Shown here: piece by piece, positions 47,773 to 59,300 of the stretch
Numbering within the stretch: the first letter of the stretch is position 1
Layout of the letters: each line of letters opens with the position of its first letter
Origin: Meloidogyne chitwoodi
Taxonomy: Eukaryota > Nematoda > Chromadorea > Rhabditida > Meloidogynidae
Reading direction: 5' to 3'
Assembly: GCA_015183035.1 (NCBI GenBank)
Contig: JACZZP010000012.1
Coordinates: 1-64,000, forward strand
DNA length: 64,000 nt
Program-made: the position numbers and the translations under genes
Notes under the pieces: generated by a model
Database searches by the model: none
What the model was told of the DNA's origin: nothing
The model's input: only the letters and a program-made list of their open reading frames with translations

Positions 47773-48710
47773 ATGGGTAATTATCTTGTTCGACGAAGCT
47801 TATCAACTTCTCGTGTAAGCTATGATCTAATGAGAAAAGAACGCGAACAATTCACATATTGCCAGGATAACTTCGACAAACTAAAGTAACATATTTCCTA
47901 TTTTTTATTTTAAATAATTTTTTCAATAATCTAGCTTCAATGTTTATCCTTACTATATTGAGCGTGCATGGTGAGTGAAATTGATAAAAATAGGCTTAAA
48001 AAATTCTGCAAAAATGATGATACAGGTTGGTCCGATCTAACACTGTATCACAACTACAAAATTTAGACTAATTTTACACTCATTTTTAGGTGGAAATTGG
48101 GAGCGCGTATGACGTTTTGGGCTACTTGGCGACAGGCTGCAAACGTGCGTCGACGTCAAGCATTTGCTACATATGGTTTAGACTTTTAAATCTTAAGTGA
48201 TAGAATTACTTTACCAGAGAGAGGATTTTCTATTTATGTAGGTAGTGAGAACAAAATTTTCTGACATAAAGCAACTCTGACCAAAGTGAAAAATTATCTT
48301 TTCAAAATCCTAGAATTAATGAAGTTTCTCATTGCTCACTTTTTAATCAAATTTATAGGGCCTGACAGAGTGCGCTACAAGGCAATGGCGACCAATAATG
48401 TTTTACCCAGGGCAATAGTAGAGGAATTTAAGGTTTTATTGAAGTCATATTAAATTAATAATTTTTTTTATTAGGAAAAGTTAAGAGCTTTACCAAAAGA
48501 CGCACATCCTAAACTGGTTGGTAACAATAGAAATGAAAAAGAGATTATTATATTAGAAAATTTTCAACACAGGTTGTTAAAATGTGCATGTTTACAGGAC
48601 GTTCTCGAGGAAAATTCAATAAATTCCGTGTGAATAGGCACATTTTCCGTCTACTGGCAGATAAGGGTCATCTAAGCGGTTTTAAAAGAGCAATTTGGGG
48701 AAGACAGTGA
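47773..48710 (+). CDS. mrps-14: Mitochondrial ribosomal protein S14 (uS14m)
   Basis: A small-subunit mitoribosome protein. Exons in order: MGNYLVRRSLSTSRVSYDLM (ATG 47773, a likely targeting leader), NFNVYPYYIERA, WWKLGARMTFWATWRQAANV, then GPDRVRYKAMATNNVLPRAI, EKLRALPKDAHPKLVG, and RSRGKFNKFRVNRHIFRLLA, DKGHLSGFKRAIWGRQ with TGA at 48710. The C-terminal S-R-x-R-G...F-R-x-L-A-D-x-G-x-L-S-G-x-x-R-A-x-W signature is that of uS14m, which lacks the zinc ligands of cytosolic uS14. The middle (ALPKDAHP) also matches the animal mitochondrial form. It is the upstream gene of a probable pair with the short ATP6AP2 gene. Confidence 0.9.
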
Positions 48711-48852
48711 TTTTCATGGTTCTGTAGTAGTATATGTAAATTTCATTAGAGTCTTATCAATAAATTGTTCTTGTTTCCATTGAATATTTTATTGACTTTT
48801 CTTGAAGTGTTTTAACAAACTATCATTGAATAATTTATTTATTACATAAACA

Positions 48853-48864
48853 TTGTAATTTTAG
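48853..48864 (+). promoter_or_regulatory. Probable SL trans-splice acceptor between mrps-14 and the ATP6AP2-like gene
   Basis: TTGTAATTTTAG ends 3 bases before the ATG at 48868, within a 157-base gap behind mrps-14. The small gap and the acceptor next to the start are typical of a nematode operon's downstream gene. Confidence 0.6.
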
Positions 48865-48867
48865 TCA

Positions 48868-49334
48868 ATGGCAAAGTTTACTCTTAAGATGTTGCTGAAC
48901 CTGGTATTTGCCACTTCTTTTTTTATTGGTAAGTCCTGTTTCAAAGAAACCATAAATTTGTTTATAAATTTAAGGACTGATCGAAGCTCAAGAGAAAAAT
49001 AAGCTTGAAGATTATCGTCAAGCACTAAATGTCAACAAGGTTATTCGATTAACCCATTCTCATTAACATTCTTTAAAATTCAGTTTTCAAGTCCAGAGTA
49101 TCCAGCAATGTTTGGCATTATTGCAGGAGTATCTATTATCTTAGTGGTAACTTTAAATCCATATTATATGTATCCACTCTTTCGAATTTAGGTTGCTGTA
49201 ACGTTCATCGTTGTCGGATTATTCAGTATGGAGCCAGCAAAAGACTCGGTATCCAATTACAGCTTACAATACTGCTTAAAATTATTTTTCAGATTATCTA
49301 CCGAATGACGAATACACGAATGAAAAAGGATTGA
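48868..49334 (+). CDS. Very short ATP6AP2/renin-receptor-like protein (membrane stub)
   Basis: Five exons encode only about 95 residues. ATG 48868 opens a signal peptide (MAKFTLKMLLNLVFATSFFI). A short lumenal part follows, EAQEKNKLEDYRQALNVNKF, then SSPEYPAMFGIIAGVSIILV and VAVTFIVVGLFSME, a single membrane helix. The cytosolic tail is PAKDSIIYRMTNTRMKKD (TGA 49334). The tail is diagnostic: human ATP6AP2 ends with D-P-x-x-D-S-I-I-Y-R-M-T-N. That protein is a V-ATPase accessory subunit, normally about 350 residues, whose C-terminal stub stays with the V0 sector after cleavage. Here the large lumenal domain is missing from the gene itself. The exon joins are all in frame and the gene looks intact. 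Confidence 0.88.
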
Positions 49335-49678
49335 TCATAGATTTTTGTAAAGTTATTTCTTTAGACTTGTCATTACATATATGTACTTTTCAAAATTCAC
49401 TTTTAGATCTATGCTTCAGTGTAATACATTATTTAGATAATTTTAAATTTACTTTCCAAGTATTTTCTAAAGTTATAAAAATCTATTTGAAAGTTAAGAA
49501 GAATAATGAAAGCTATGAGGAATTTTCATGTTATGGCAGTAAAATCGGGAAATAGTAAAGGTTCTTAAAAATCACTGGTAAAACAATTATTAAATTACAA
49601 CATTTTTTACTTGCTTTTCGTCTAGCTTGAGGTTTGTTGCAGTGAATGAGACTAATTTTATTAAATAAAAAATTAACA
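49335..49678. other. Convergent 3' spacer
   Basis: About 340 AT-rich bases lie between the stop codons of the ATP6AP2-like gene (plus) and SUZ12 (minus). A plus-strand open stretch here has no recognisable content and is probably untranslated. Confidence 0.5.
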
Positions 49679-52600
49679 TTAAAATTTAACCTTTGTAACT
49701 TGTGCTGTTGAGATTTGTAATGAGAAGTCATTAAAGTCATATGGCCTAATGAATTTCCAAATGTTTCCAAGACGTTTTCCGCTCGCAAATGGATAACGAT
49801 TTCGTAACTCGAGCAGACTATTGAATTCAATTAAAGGTAGCGATGTCACTTGCCCGCCTGAGTTATGACGAATTTTCTTGTCCTCCGTCACTAGAATTAC
49901 AATAATAATTAAACCTTTTAATTAATTGTAACTCGAACTTTTTGTCTCTTTTTTATTCTTTAGTTTTACTAAATCATCTTTTGATCCAAAATGACTAATC
50001 TCATCATCGTTATTTCCCCCTCGCTGGCTATTTCGTCTCTCCTTCTCCAATAGTGTCAATTCTCGTGTCACGTAATGTCTAGTATCATCATAGAATGCAT
50101 ATTTTGGGTCAAGTCGCATCAAAAGATCATAACGTTCTTCCTCATCAATTGCATTCAAATTTAGTAATGTAGAAAGCAATAACAGAAAATGTGTTCGCAA
50201 TTTTAATTGTTCAATCTGACGCCAATTATAACTAACAAAGATGCGCTATAATTTGGGATAAGTAGGATAATATGACAAAAAATATGTTGTTCGAGATAAT
50301 AACCAATAACTAATTTTAAATAAAAATGGAAAAACTCACAGCTGCCTTGTATGTCATTTTTCGAGCAAGCATTGTAATGTGAACACCTGGCAGAAAAGCG
50401 TTCCACATTTGCATCATTATTCGTTCGGCAGGGTGCAAATCGGTAATATCTTCCAATTTCTTAAATATATATATTTTTTAAATTTTTATATTATAACCCT
50501 TGATCCACTTTGAATTAGCCATTGTTGATCTAATTTTGTTGGTACGTCAAAATCAAAACAACCCATAAACTGATATCCCAACTCATTATAATGCGTTTGT
50601 GTGATAGTAGTAAAACGTTCGATCGGAAAATCAATGTTGGCGCGTATCTTTCTGGACAATTCCCTAAAATGAATTGTTAGGAACAAAATTGAGCAAGATT
50701 TATATACAACAAGATTTATATTCAAATAAAATATATAATAAACCTAGTAACCAGCCAGATAGGTTGAACATGTCGATTCTCGAATGAAAATATTTTGGAT
50801 GAATGTAAACGTGAGAATTTGCTTTTAATAGGCATCAGTTCAAATAATGAGTCAAAGTGTATATTCAATGACACAGAAAAACCAGGTAATATGAGCTTAT
50901 CCGTGACTATAATGCTCGGCTTGAAAAATATTCTTAAAATAATATGAAAATTTAAAAAACCTCAAAGGTAAATATGAATCGAGGATGCACAAATCTTAAG
51001 TGCTTATATAAAGTCCACAAATTATTTAAACGAAGTTTAGCATTGCAGAAAAAACAAGGTGAATAATCTGACAAAGACAAAATACGCAATGAATAAAGCA
51101 TAGGTGAATCCTTTGTTTGCATTTTTGTATCAATGTTGCAATCGTCGCTTTGTGAGATTTGTCCTAAATTTTTAATAAATATTTGTAAAATGAGCTTAAA
51201 ACCTATTGAGTTATCATCACAATTATTATGAATTCCCTGTTCATCTTCTGTTGATAGTGAATCAAGTAAGTTCGTTTTAGGTACATTCCATCGCGATTTA
51301 ACACAACCTTCTATGGTTCCAAATTCCTTGAAATTTCGCATGGTAGAAAAAAAAGAATTACTGGATAAGGAAGAATCAGTCGAATTGAACAAAAATTTGA
51401 GGCTAAATAAAAATCATTGAAAAACATTAAAAGTAATTCATACGCAATTTTTTCAGGAAGTTCTAGTAAACTTTTTTGAATTTTATGACGTTTTGTTGCA
51501 TCTCCAGTTTTTCTTCCATCTTCATTCGTCAAATTCGAGAAAGCAATAGATTCCGCCACATCCATCTCCATTTTTAAGAGCCCGCTTACCATTCTATCTA
51601 AAGAGCGTCGCTCATATGCGCAGACCAAATTGGGTGTTGATGAATCGCGTATATTGCGTTTCTGCTTTTCAGATTCAGCCTTTTCATCCTCAGCTTCTTC
51701 CTCTTCTTCGTTCAAAACAATTATACGGATAAATGGAACAGAGCCCCTTCCACTGCATTTACGAGACAAATGTATTAGCCTCGTAACTTGACCAACTGAT
51801 GATTTTGTATTCAAATCATCCAAGCCAAATTCACTGACTGTACTAAAGTTGTTGTTTTTATAATATCCAAGATCTCAAATAAAAACAAACCTTAACAGTA
51901 TACTAGTTTCACCAGTTAAAACACGAAGTCCTTGCTCAGGTGAATATGAAAAGATACGAACTGATCCAAACATTACAACTTCACTAACATCATTCGGACC
52001 ATTTTTGCGCAAACATTTAGTAGTTAATGATTCATCTGATTGACGAGAAGCCATCTTTCTAAGATGACGTCCTTTAAATAAAAAGATGAAATTTTACTAG
52101 AATAAAATAATATATAAAAGCTTAGGCAATAGCAAACCTCCTATCTCAGCATCCTCTAATCGAAAAACCACGCGTACAACAAAGTGTTCAGCTCTTAAAA
52201 AGGTTAGAAAATAGAAGAATGAAATTACTGACGCTTCTTTAATAAACAAGTACCTTGCGTTTCTGTCTTCAAGTGCACCAAGTTGACACTCCTCTAACAT
52301 GTCTATATCGATGTAAGAGCTAACTCTTTCATTCACGGCTTTTTCAAAATTAGCGGATGGAATACGCTTTAATTGACTAAATCTGCCATTTAATTCCGTA
52401 ACGTGGTAACACTGAACAATGGCAGTTTTGTTTCCTAAAAGTACATTCAAAAAATACATGGTAAGAAAAAACCAAAACAATTATAATTCCGAATCAACGT
52501 AAATTTTACAGTTGTTGGAATCTTATCTGAAGCACGAGAAGCTGTCCTTGTTCGTTGTTGATGCTAAAATAGTGTATAATTCCAAACACATACAAATATG

Positions 52601-53596
52601 AACCTTTTCATAACCATTTTCAGTGTTAATTACAGGATCGCAAGGTCTCTGCTTACGCATGTAAAACAAATTACGAGTAAGAAATGGTTGATAAACTGGT
52701 CTAGGACAAAATCCATATATGTCTGGCTGATTTAAAAATCGGTACAGATCAACCAAATCTAAACAGTACTCAAGATATGCATTTCTAGAAAGTTAAATAT
52801 AACCTCGCATTCGTCGTTTGTACCTGTTTATACATAAATATTGTTTATCATCGTCACCGCTCTCTTCGTCAAAAGGATTAGAAAAGTCATTTAACTTAGG
52901 TGAAAAGCCCATTCGTTGCTCTTTAACAGAAAATGGTGAGTTGTGCTATAAAAATATTATGTTTTTAGTTTATACACTAACTGGTGATATAAACCTTTTT
53001 ATACGATTCAGTTAATATTTTTCCACCAGAAGATGTCAACCTTTTTTTCTTTACATGTCCAAATTCCGGCGATAACGCTACTAACGAGTTAGGTTTATGC
53101 TTGTGAGCTTTTTCAAACCGCTTATTTTCATCGTCACTGAAGCAATCTTTCACAAATTTCTTTTTTATTTTTAGTGGGCTTGTAGTGTTGTTGCATGCAA
53201 TGTCAAACATCTGGATATTTTTTGCAACAGGATCAGATATATTTTTTCGTTTTGGTTTTCGTAAAATTCCGAGGCTTTTTTCTTGATACACTAGATTGCA
53301 TGACTTTTGATTCTTCTGTGCAACTTTTACCGGAGACAAATCTTTTATTTGTTTTGTTGGCGAATTCTGAATGTTTCTTGGGCTAGTTCGCAAGATTTTC
53401 CTAATAGACTGACATTTTCGAGGTGAAGAACGTAACGTTATACGTCGCCGAATTACTTTAACAGCCAAACCTGCAGGGGGGCGAAATTCCGCTTCACTAC
53501 TTTCATCAGTTTCGCTATGTTCTGAATCGGATGACGCTGAACGAAATATCCATAATTTTTTAATAAATTTATAGACTTACAACTAATAAAAACCAT
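49679..53596 (-). CDS. SUZ12 polycomb (PRC2) subunit
   Basis: SUZ12 is the scaffold of PRC2, the H3K27 methyltransferase. The tentative start is ATG 53596 (MVFISSSSDSEHSETDESSE); an arginine/lysine-rich, probably disordered N-terminal part follows (VKVIRRRITLRSSPRK). The N-terminal lobe has DLYRFLNQPDIYGFCPRPVY, QPFLTRNLFYMRKQR, corresponding to the F-L-x-x-R-x-L-x-Y-M segment of SUZ12. The zinc finger is CFFCNAKLRLNNLWTLYKHL, RFVHPRFIFTFE (C-x2-C...H-x4-H). The VEFS box near the end reads QQWLIQSGSR, DITDLHPAERIMMQMWNAFL, and WRQIEQLKLRTHFLLLLSTL. An extra tail of charged residues runs to TAA 49679. Many exons, some joins uncertain. Polycomb partners in the window: the RYBP-like gene at 34.3 kb. 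Confidence 0.88.
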
Positions 53597-53934
53597 TGAG
53601 AACTATGAAAGAAAAAGCTGAAGAAGGTGACAGGTGATAATAGAGCAGCAAATCTAAAATGAAAAGAAATTAAGATGAAAAATAAAGCTTTGGGAAATCT
53701 TGAACAACTTAACAAAATAAGCGATTTGTATAAAAAATTTATTATTAGGCTCAATCGTCACATACTCAAAGTAAGTCTATCTCTGCTTCTCTTTCTACAC
53801 TCTTTTCTATCATTTAAAAATAAACAGAATGCCAAAAATTTAAATTTAAAGAAAATGAGTGGCGTAAACACAATGCATTTTGCTTTATCGATTTTCGAAA
53901 TTTCCTAAAAAAAAGCTAACCTTGCATATACTGA

Positions 53935-54880
53935 AACTTTTTTGTTTTAATCTCCCTTACATCTTGAAGGCCGTTCAATCCATTTTGCCACCATCCATGT
54001 TGTTCATTTGTTGTATTGCAAACTTGAAGACATCTGTTGAAGCTAAAGTATAAGAAAAAGCAAAAAAATAAAAAATGTGAAAAGTCAAGACAAACAAGGA
54101 CAAAAGTAAGACAAACAAAAAATAAAAAGGATGGGGTCAATCGCTCGCGCATATTTTTTCGCAAATTTTAAAATTTTTTTATTTTTAAACTAGTTTAAAG
54201 CTTACAAAGCCTGAAGACTGGAAGAGGAATTGGTGATCATGTAGAACATCCATGGAGTTGTTGCCGGCCAGTTGAAAGCAGCAGCATCCAGAGCCAGTAG
54301 TTGAACCTGCTTAAAAAAGGAGGGGGACCCGAACCCAAAAATAAAAAAGACTACACCACATGCCACCAAATGTACAGGGCTCCTCGGAGAAACAGGGCTC
54401 CTTGCGTGCATGTTGCGGAAGATCAAAGCTCCTTGCGTTCATGTTCACATCTATAATAAAAAAATTAATCTATAAAAAAAATAAAAATGAAACCGTAGAA
54501 TTGTAGTTGTCACCCATGAAGAGCAGGTCCAGCAGCATGACGAACATGTTGACAATCTCAAAATAAAAAATGAAGCCGTTCTAATAAAATTAAAAAAAAA
54601 CCGGAACCATTGGAGTAGTTGAGTCGAGCCAAGGCCACTATAAATATGAGTTGATTAAAAATTTAACCAAAAAACTAACTCAGGTTGAGGAGCATGTTGT
54701 GTTGAGATTGATGGGCACACCATTGGCCATGTAGAACATGAAGAACATATCTAAGCTGTTTCAAAAAATTATTAAATTATATATTAAAAAATTTAAAAAA
54801 AATAAAAAATAAACCGCAACCACCACCAGCCATCTGCAACAGGTTCGGAAGCTGTCGATGAGCCTTTAATTTGATTAAAT
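53935..54880 (-). other. Unrecognised multi-exon locus (putative)
   Basis: Six or seven short GC-richer blocks are separated by AT-rich stretches that begin GT and end AG on the minus strand. They sit near 54830, 54700-54770, 54615-54650, 54495-54580, 54340-54450, 54225-54310 and 53960-54050. Open readings include LDMFFMFYMANGVPINLNTT, ALARLNYSNGS, GFIFYFEIVNMFVMLLDLLF (then MGDNYNST), ARKEPCFSEEPCTFGGMWC, AAAFNWPATTPWMFYMITNS and NRCLQVCNTTNEQHGWWQNG. Two pieces share the motif MFYM with N-x-T/S sites nearby. I could not join all blocks in one frame. It may be a fast-evolving small protein gene, a gene remnant or an RNA locus. Confidence 0.35.
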
Positions 54881-56347
54881 TTTAAATTTTTTAAATTGAT
54901 TTTTAAAATTTTTTAGGTTTATTTAAATTTTGGCGTGCGCAAGTGGGGAAACGTATACAAATACAAATGAAATGATTAAAACGGATGAGTAAATAAAAAC
55001 GAATGAAAAAAATAAAAAAAAAAGATAAAAAACACAAAAAATCGGGATCGGATCTCGAGATCAACAGCATACAAAATTGCAAAAAAGCAAGCCTAAAAAG
55101 AGAAGCAAAATTTAAAACAAATATATTTGGCGCTTTTTATTTTGAAGCGATTTTTCAAAGTGTCAACTAACTCTATTTTTTCATTTGATAAATCTAACGA
55201 AAAAATATTTTCTACTATTTCCTTTTCTTTTTATCTTTCGCTTTTCCTCTCTTCTTTTTACATTTTCTATCATACTCTTTACGAGAGAGTCTATTTTTTG
55301 AGTCCCTAAACTTGTGCTTCTAACTTTTTAAATTTTTCTGAACAACTTTTTGAAAATTTAAAGTTTTTATTGAGTCTATGGAAGACTTGTTGATTTATGC
55401 AAACCTTCTAATGAAAATATCAATTGGCTGTTACTAAAGGTTTATTTAATTTTTAATGTTTTTTGAGAGTTTTTTGGAGAGAACTTTAGGGCTACCATTT
55501 CACTTTTTCCTAATTTTCCCATTTTGCTTTTTATTCTTACGGAAGTTCCATATTCCCTCTATTCTTGCTTTTGGCAATCAAGTCATTCAAAAAGGATTAA
55601 AAACATCTAATTTAATGAGAATATTTGAGACTACATATTGTGACAAGTCAAATTTTTTATGAAACTTAAAATTCATGCATTAGTAAACTTGCTTTAGCTT
55701 TTCAAATTTACCAGCTAACATTAAGTTAAGTTTTTGTTTTGCCTCCAAAATATTTTTCTATTCATTGCGTATTTAGGCAAAATTGCTATAAAAACCATGC
55801 GAGAAGAACATTAATGTTGTTTAAAAAAATAATTGAAATTGGTCGCTGCTTCTAGTTTTTTCATGCATTTTTGCCTTAAAATAAGTAAGGGATGGACATC
55901 GTTTGGGTTCTAATTTCCGCTTTATAGTTTAACACGCACATCAAAGATTTTCTGGCGATTTTCGCTACCATCAACTAACTTATTTTCCCTCATTTTCAAT
56001 GGCTTAACTAGATTTCTTGCAAGGAAATGTGAGTGTAAAAACAATACAAACAGCTATGGGGTAAATGTCAGTCAAGAACTTGCCCCATGGGATCCCTTCT
56101 TGAGTCCTAGTCCTTTAAATTTTTTCTCCAACAAAAATAAGTATGTACTTTATGTGTATAAAAATATATTTAACACCTTTAAAATTTTTTATTTAATTCA
56201 AGATTTATGATTTAGTTTAATTTAAATATTTTGATGGCTTCTAATCTTTTGTTTTTTTTTAATTTTTGTTATTTAACTTTTGTTTGTAAACTTGGCATTA
56301 TTTGAGTAATTAAAATTTATTTTTAGATTTACTTTTCATATAATTTA
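54881..56347. promoter_or_regulatory. AT-rich upstream region of the TMC gene
   Basis: No convincing exon. Hydrophobic open stretches at 55127-55662 read like translated T-rich DNA. Near 56050 ATGGGGTAA faces TTGCCCCAT across about 15 bases, a weak hairpin. The region should include the TMC promoter; no element can be named. Confidence 0.4.
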
Positions 56348-59300
56348 ATGAACAACAGTCATGAAAACTCATCACTCATGCCATCTACACAATTACCGCG
56401 TGCCGGAAGCGCTATTTTCCTGTAAATAATTCTAGTATAATGAACAGATTTTATAGCACTAGGTAAAATTTATCTAAATAGATACTAAATAAAATTTAAT
56501 TATTAGATTGCATGGCACCTTGTCAACTGACGATGATGAACCAGGCGTTTTATTACCTATTAGCGCATCAAATTCCTCATTTATCAGCCATATTGGTAAT
56601 TCAGACATCTTATTCGATGAACAACAACGAAAACAATCATATCCTCATTTAAAAACAACATCTTGTAGCATTCGAGAGACACATCGCCGGCATCCGTCGG
56701 TATTATTTTTTCTAAAAATATCAGTTTTTTGACAAAGTAAGATTTCCTCTTTTTATTGCAAATTTTTGTAATTCAATTACCTTAATTGACGTTAAAAATA
56801 TTTATTTTATAATTAGCAACATCAACATTGTCGACGCTCATCTATTATTCTAAACGAGAGAATTCCTACGAAACTTGTTAGACACAAATCCATATCGATG
56901 GAGTTATCAACAGAGTGCTTGGGTTCTAAGTTAACGTTAGACGAGGAGCTCTACGACATTATTTATGCATTTCTGTAGGTATTTTTATATGTTTAAATTT
57001 TAAAACATTCTATACAGAAATAGAATGAAGCCAAAAAATATAGTTTTTATCAAGATAAGAGAATTTATATTATTTTTTTCTCAATTTTACCAACTTTAAT
57101 TTAAAAACCTTGAAAATGTTCTTAATTAATCTAACATAAGTTAACTACTTTTTTCTATTTTATTCCTTTTTAAAATGTTTGAGTCAAGATTTTTAAGGAT
57201 TAGGAAAAATTGAGTGTGAAAGAAAATTAAATCTAAAAGAACTTTAGTAAATTACATTTGAGAAGAGTTACCTATAAAACTCATTTGAGGTTTAAAAATA
57301 TTAATCCGATCGTCATTTTTGTTTTTCCTCATATTACTTCACATTTGATCATTATGTGATGTCCAAGCCGCAGATTTTTAGGACATCTGCATTTCAGTTT
57401 TTTCTCTCATTACTCATTTTATGTTACATATTTTCATTCCTTCATACTAAACTTATTTAATATTTTGCTAAAATATTTTCTTAATATACAGTTAGATTTT
57501 CTTTAATTTATCGTTCTTTCTTTAATTACAAAATCTGTTAATAATTACAGAAACAACGGCAAAATTCTTTTCCTAAAAAATAAAAATTCTAAGAAAAAGT
57601 CTGTTGATGTTGCTATTTTATCTGTCAATAATCAACATCGAGTATCATCAGCCACTGGGAGCTCACCATCTCCATCAACAATTGGATGGGCTAATGAATT
57701 TATAGATTATTTGAGTCGATTGTGAGTATTTTAATTGAATTTTAAAAGGATATTTTTTGCTTATTGACTTAAAAAAATTTAGCATGATGATTACAAGCAA
57801 AATTGGTTGCACATAGCATTTTTACTTGATATTCTTGTCTTTAACTTTAATTATATTTAATTTTATAACTTACTCCAAAAACTAAAAAACATCAAAGCAA
57901 TAGCATAAAATGCGTCAGCCGTTTGTTTCAAGCAAAATAAAGACAGCCGTCCTTTTCCGATTTTCTTGTTCCCCTTTGGCTTTTTTAAGTCATTACACTT
58001 CATGCGTCCATTAACTTACAAATGACCACCATGTTGAATACCTTTTTGTTTTTGTTACTAATTCATATGCTCCATTCTTGCCTTTGCCATTAATTTGTAC
58101 TATAACGATAAGATTATTTAATATTTTCTTTGTTTTTCTTTCTTAATTTAGCCTATACATATTTTTTATTTTCCCTTGTATACATTTTGTTTATTTTGTT
58201 TCTGAATATGTCTATGCCTTCTCCTCCATCACCTAACTATTCTACCAGACGTTCATCCGTTTTTGCTGATTTACTAACTCTTTTTCGACGAAAAAGTACT
58301 TTTGCACGTCCGCGTCGTTCTATTTATCACGCATCCCCGCCTTCTGAGCAACTCCGTTATGCAAGCAAGGATTGTGAATTGGGTGGTAGCACCGTGATAA
58401 AAGGGGCAGTTGCTGAGTTTAGTAAATTAAAATGAATGTTTGAAATTTATTTTTTTTAATATAATATATACAACCTTGGAGTAATATAGAAAAATAATTT
58501 ACCTATGTTTATTTTTGTGAGAGGTCTAAATCAGTGTTTATTAATTTAAATTCATAACTAAAGAACTAAAATTAAATTAGATTTTTATTCTAAAATTATT
58601 AAGTAATTCTTAATTTAGTGAAGTCGACCAGGAGCATGACGACGATGAAGAAGCAGCTGATACCAGTAGACGTCCATTAACTAGACAACATTTACTTAAC
58701 AAAATAAGGGAGAAGAAAGAAGTAATCAACAAGCTCCGATGTCAGCCATGGAATATGAATCGGAAGAGACGAACACTCAGGTTGACTTTTAGAGAGAAAA
58801 ATTTTAAAAAAATTTCCAGATTAGCACAAAAATATTTGGAACAAAATGAATCAAAAGTGTCCAAAACACATTTATACAAAGAGGAATTTGTAAAACGTTG
58901 GAGACAATTTCTTCGTTGGTTGGGTAACATTTGGATTTATTTTGTGCCTTGGGAATCAAGGTATGTAGAAAATATTACAAAATTTTTAACTTTAAATTTT
59001 TAAAGAATAAAACGTATAGAGAGCCAATTTGGCTCTGTTGTTTCCAGTTATTTTACTTTCCTTCGTTGGGTTATCTGCATCAATTTTACCATTACTGTAT
59101 ATTTTTATAATATTTAACTTTAAAAATTAAAATATTGTCAGGTTGTGATTCTTGCCTTTATTGTTGTTCCTGAATGTGTAGCTGATGCAATGGCTGACCC
59201 AGCACGTCGAAATCGAACGGCTGGTCGTAAACAGATCTCTCCCGAGGAATTACCACATGCCAATGAATTGGCTGTTGTTTGGCATTTTGATGTAATTTTT

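Noticed and set aside
49331..49555. Plus-strand open frame after the ATP6AP2-like gene
   Set aside because: It overlaps the stop region and 3' flank, with no domain and no acceptor. Probably untranslated.
55127..55662. Two plus-strand hydrophobic open frames upstream of TMC
   Set aside because: They read as translated T-rich DNA without conserved motif. The TMC start further right has a clear exon chain.
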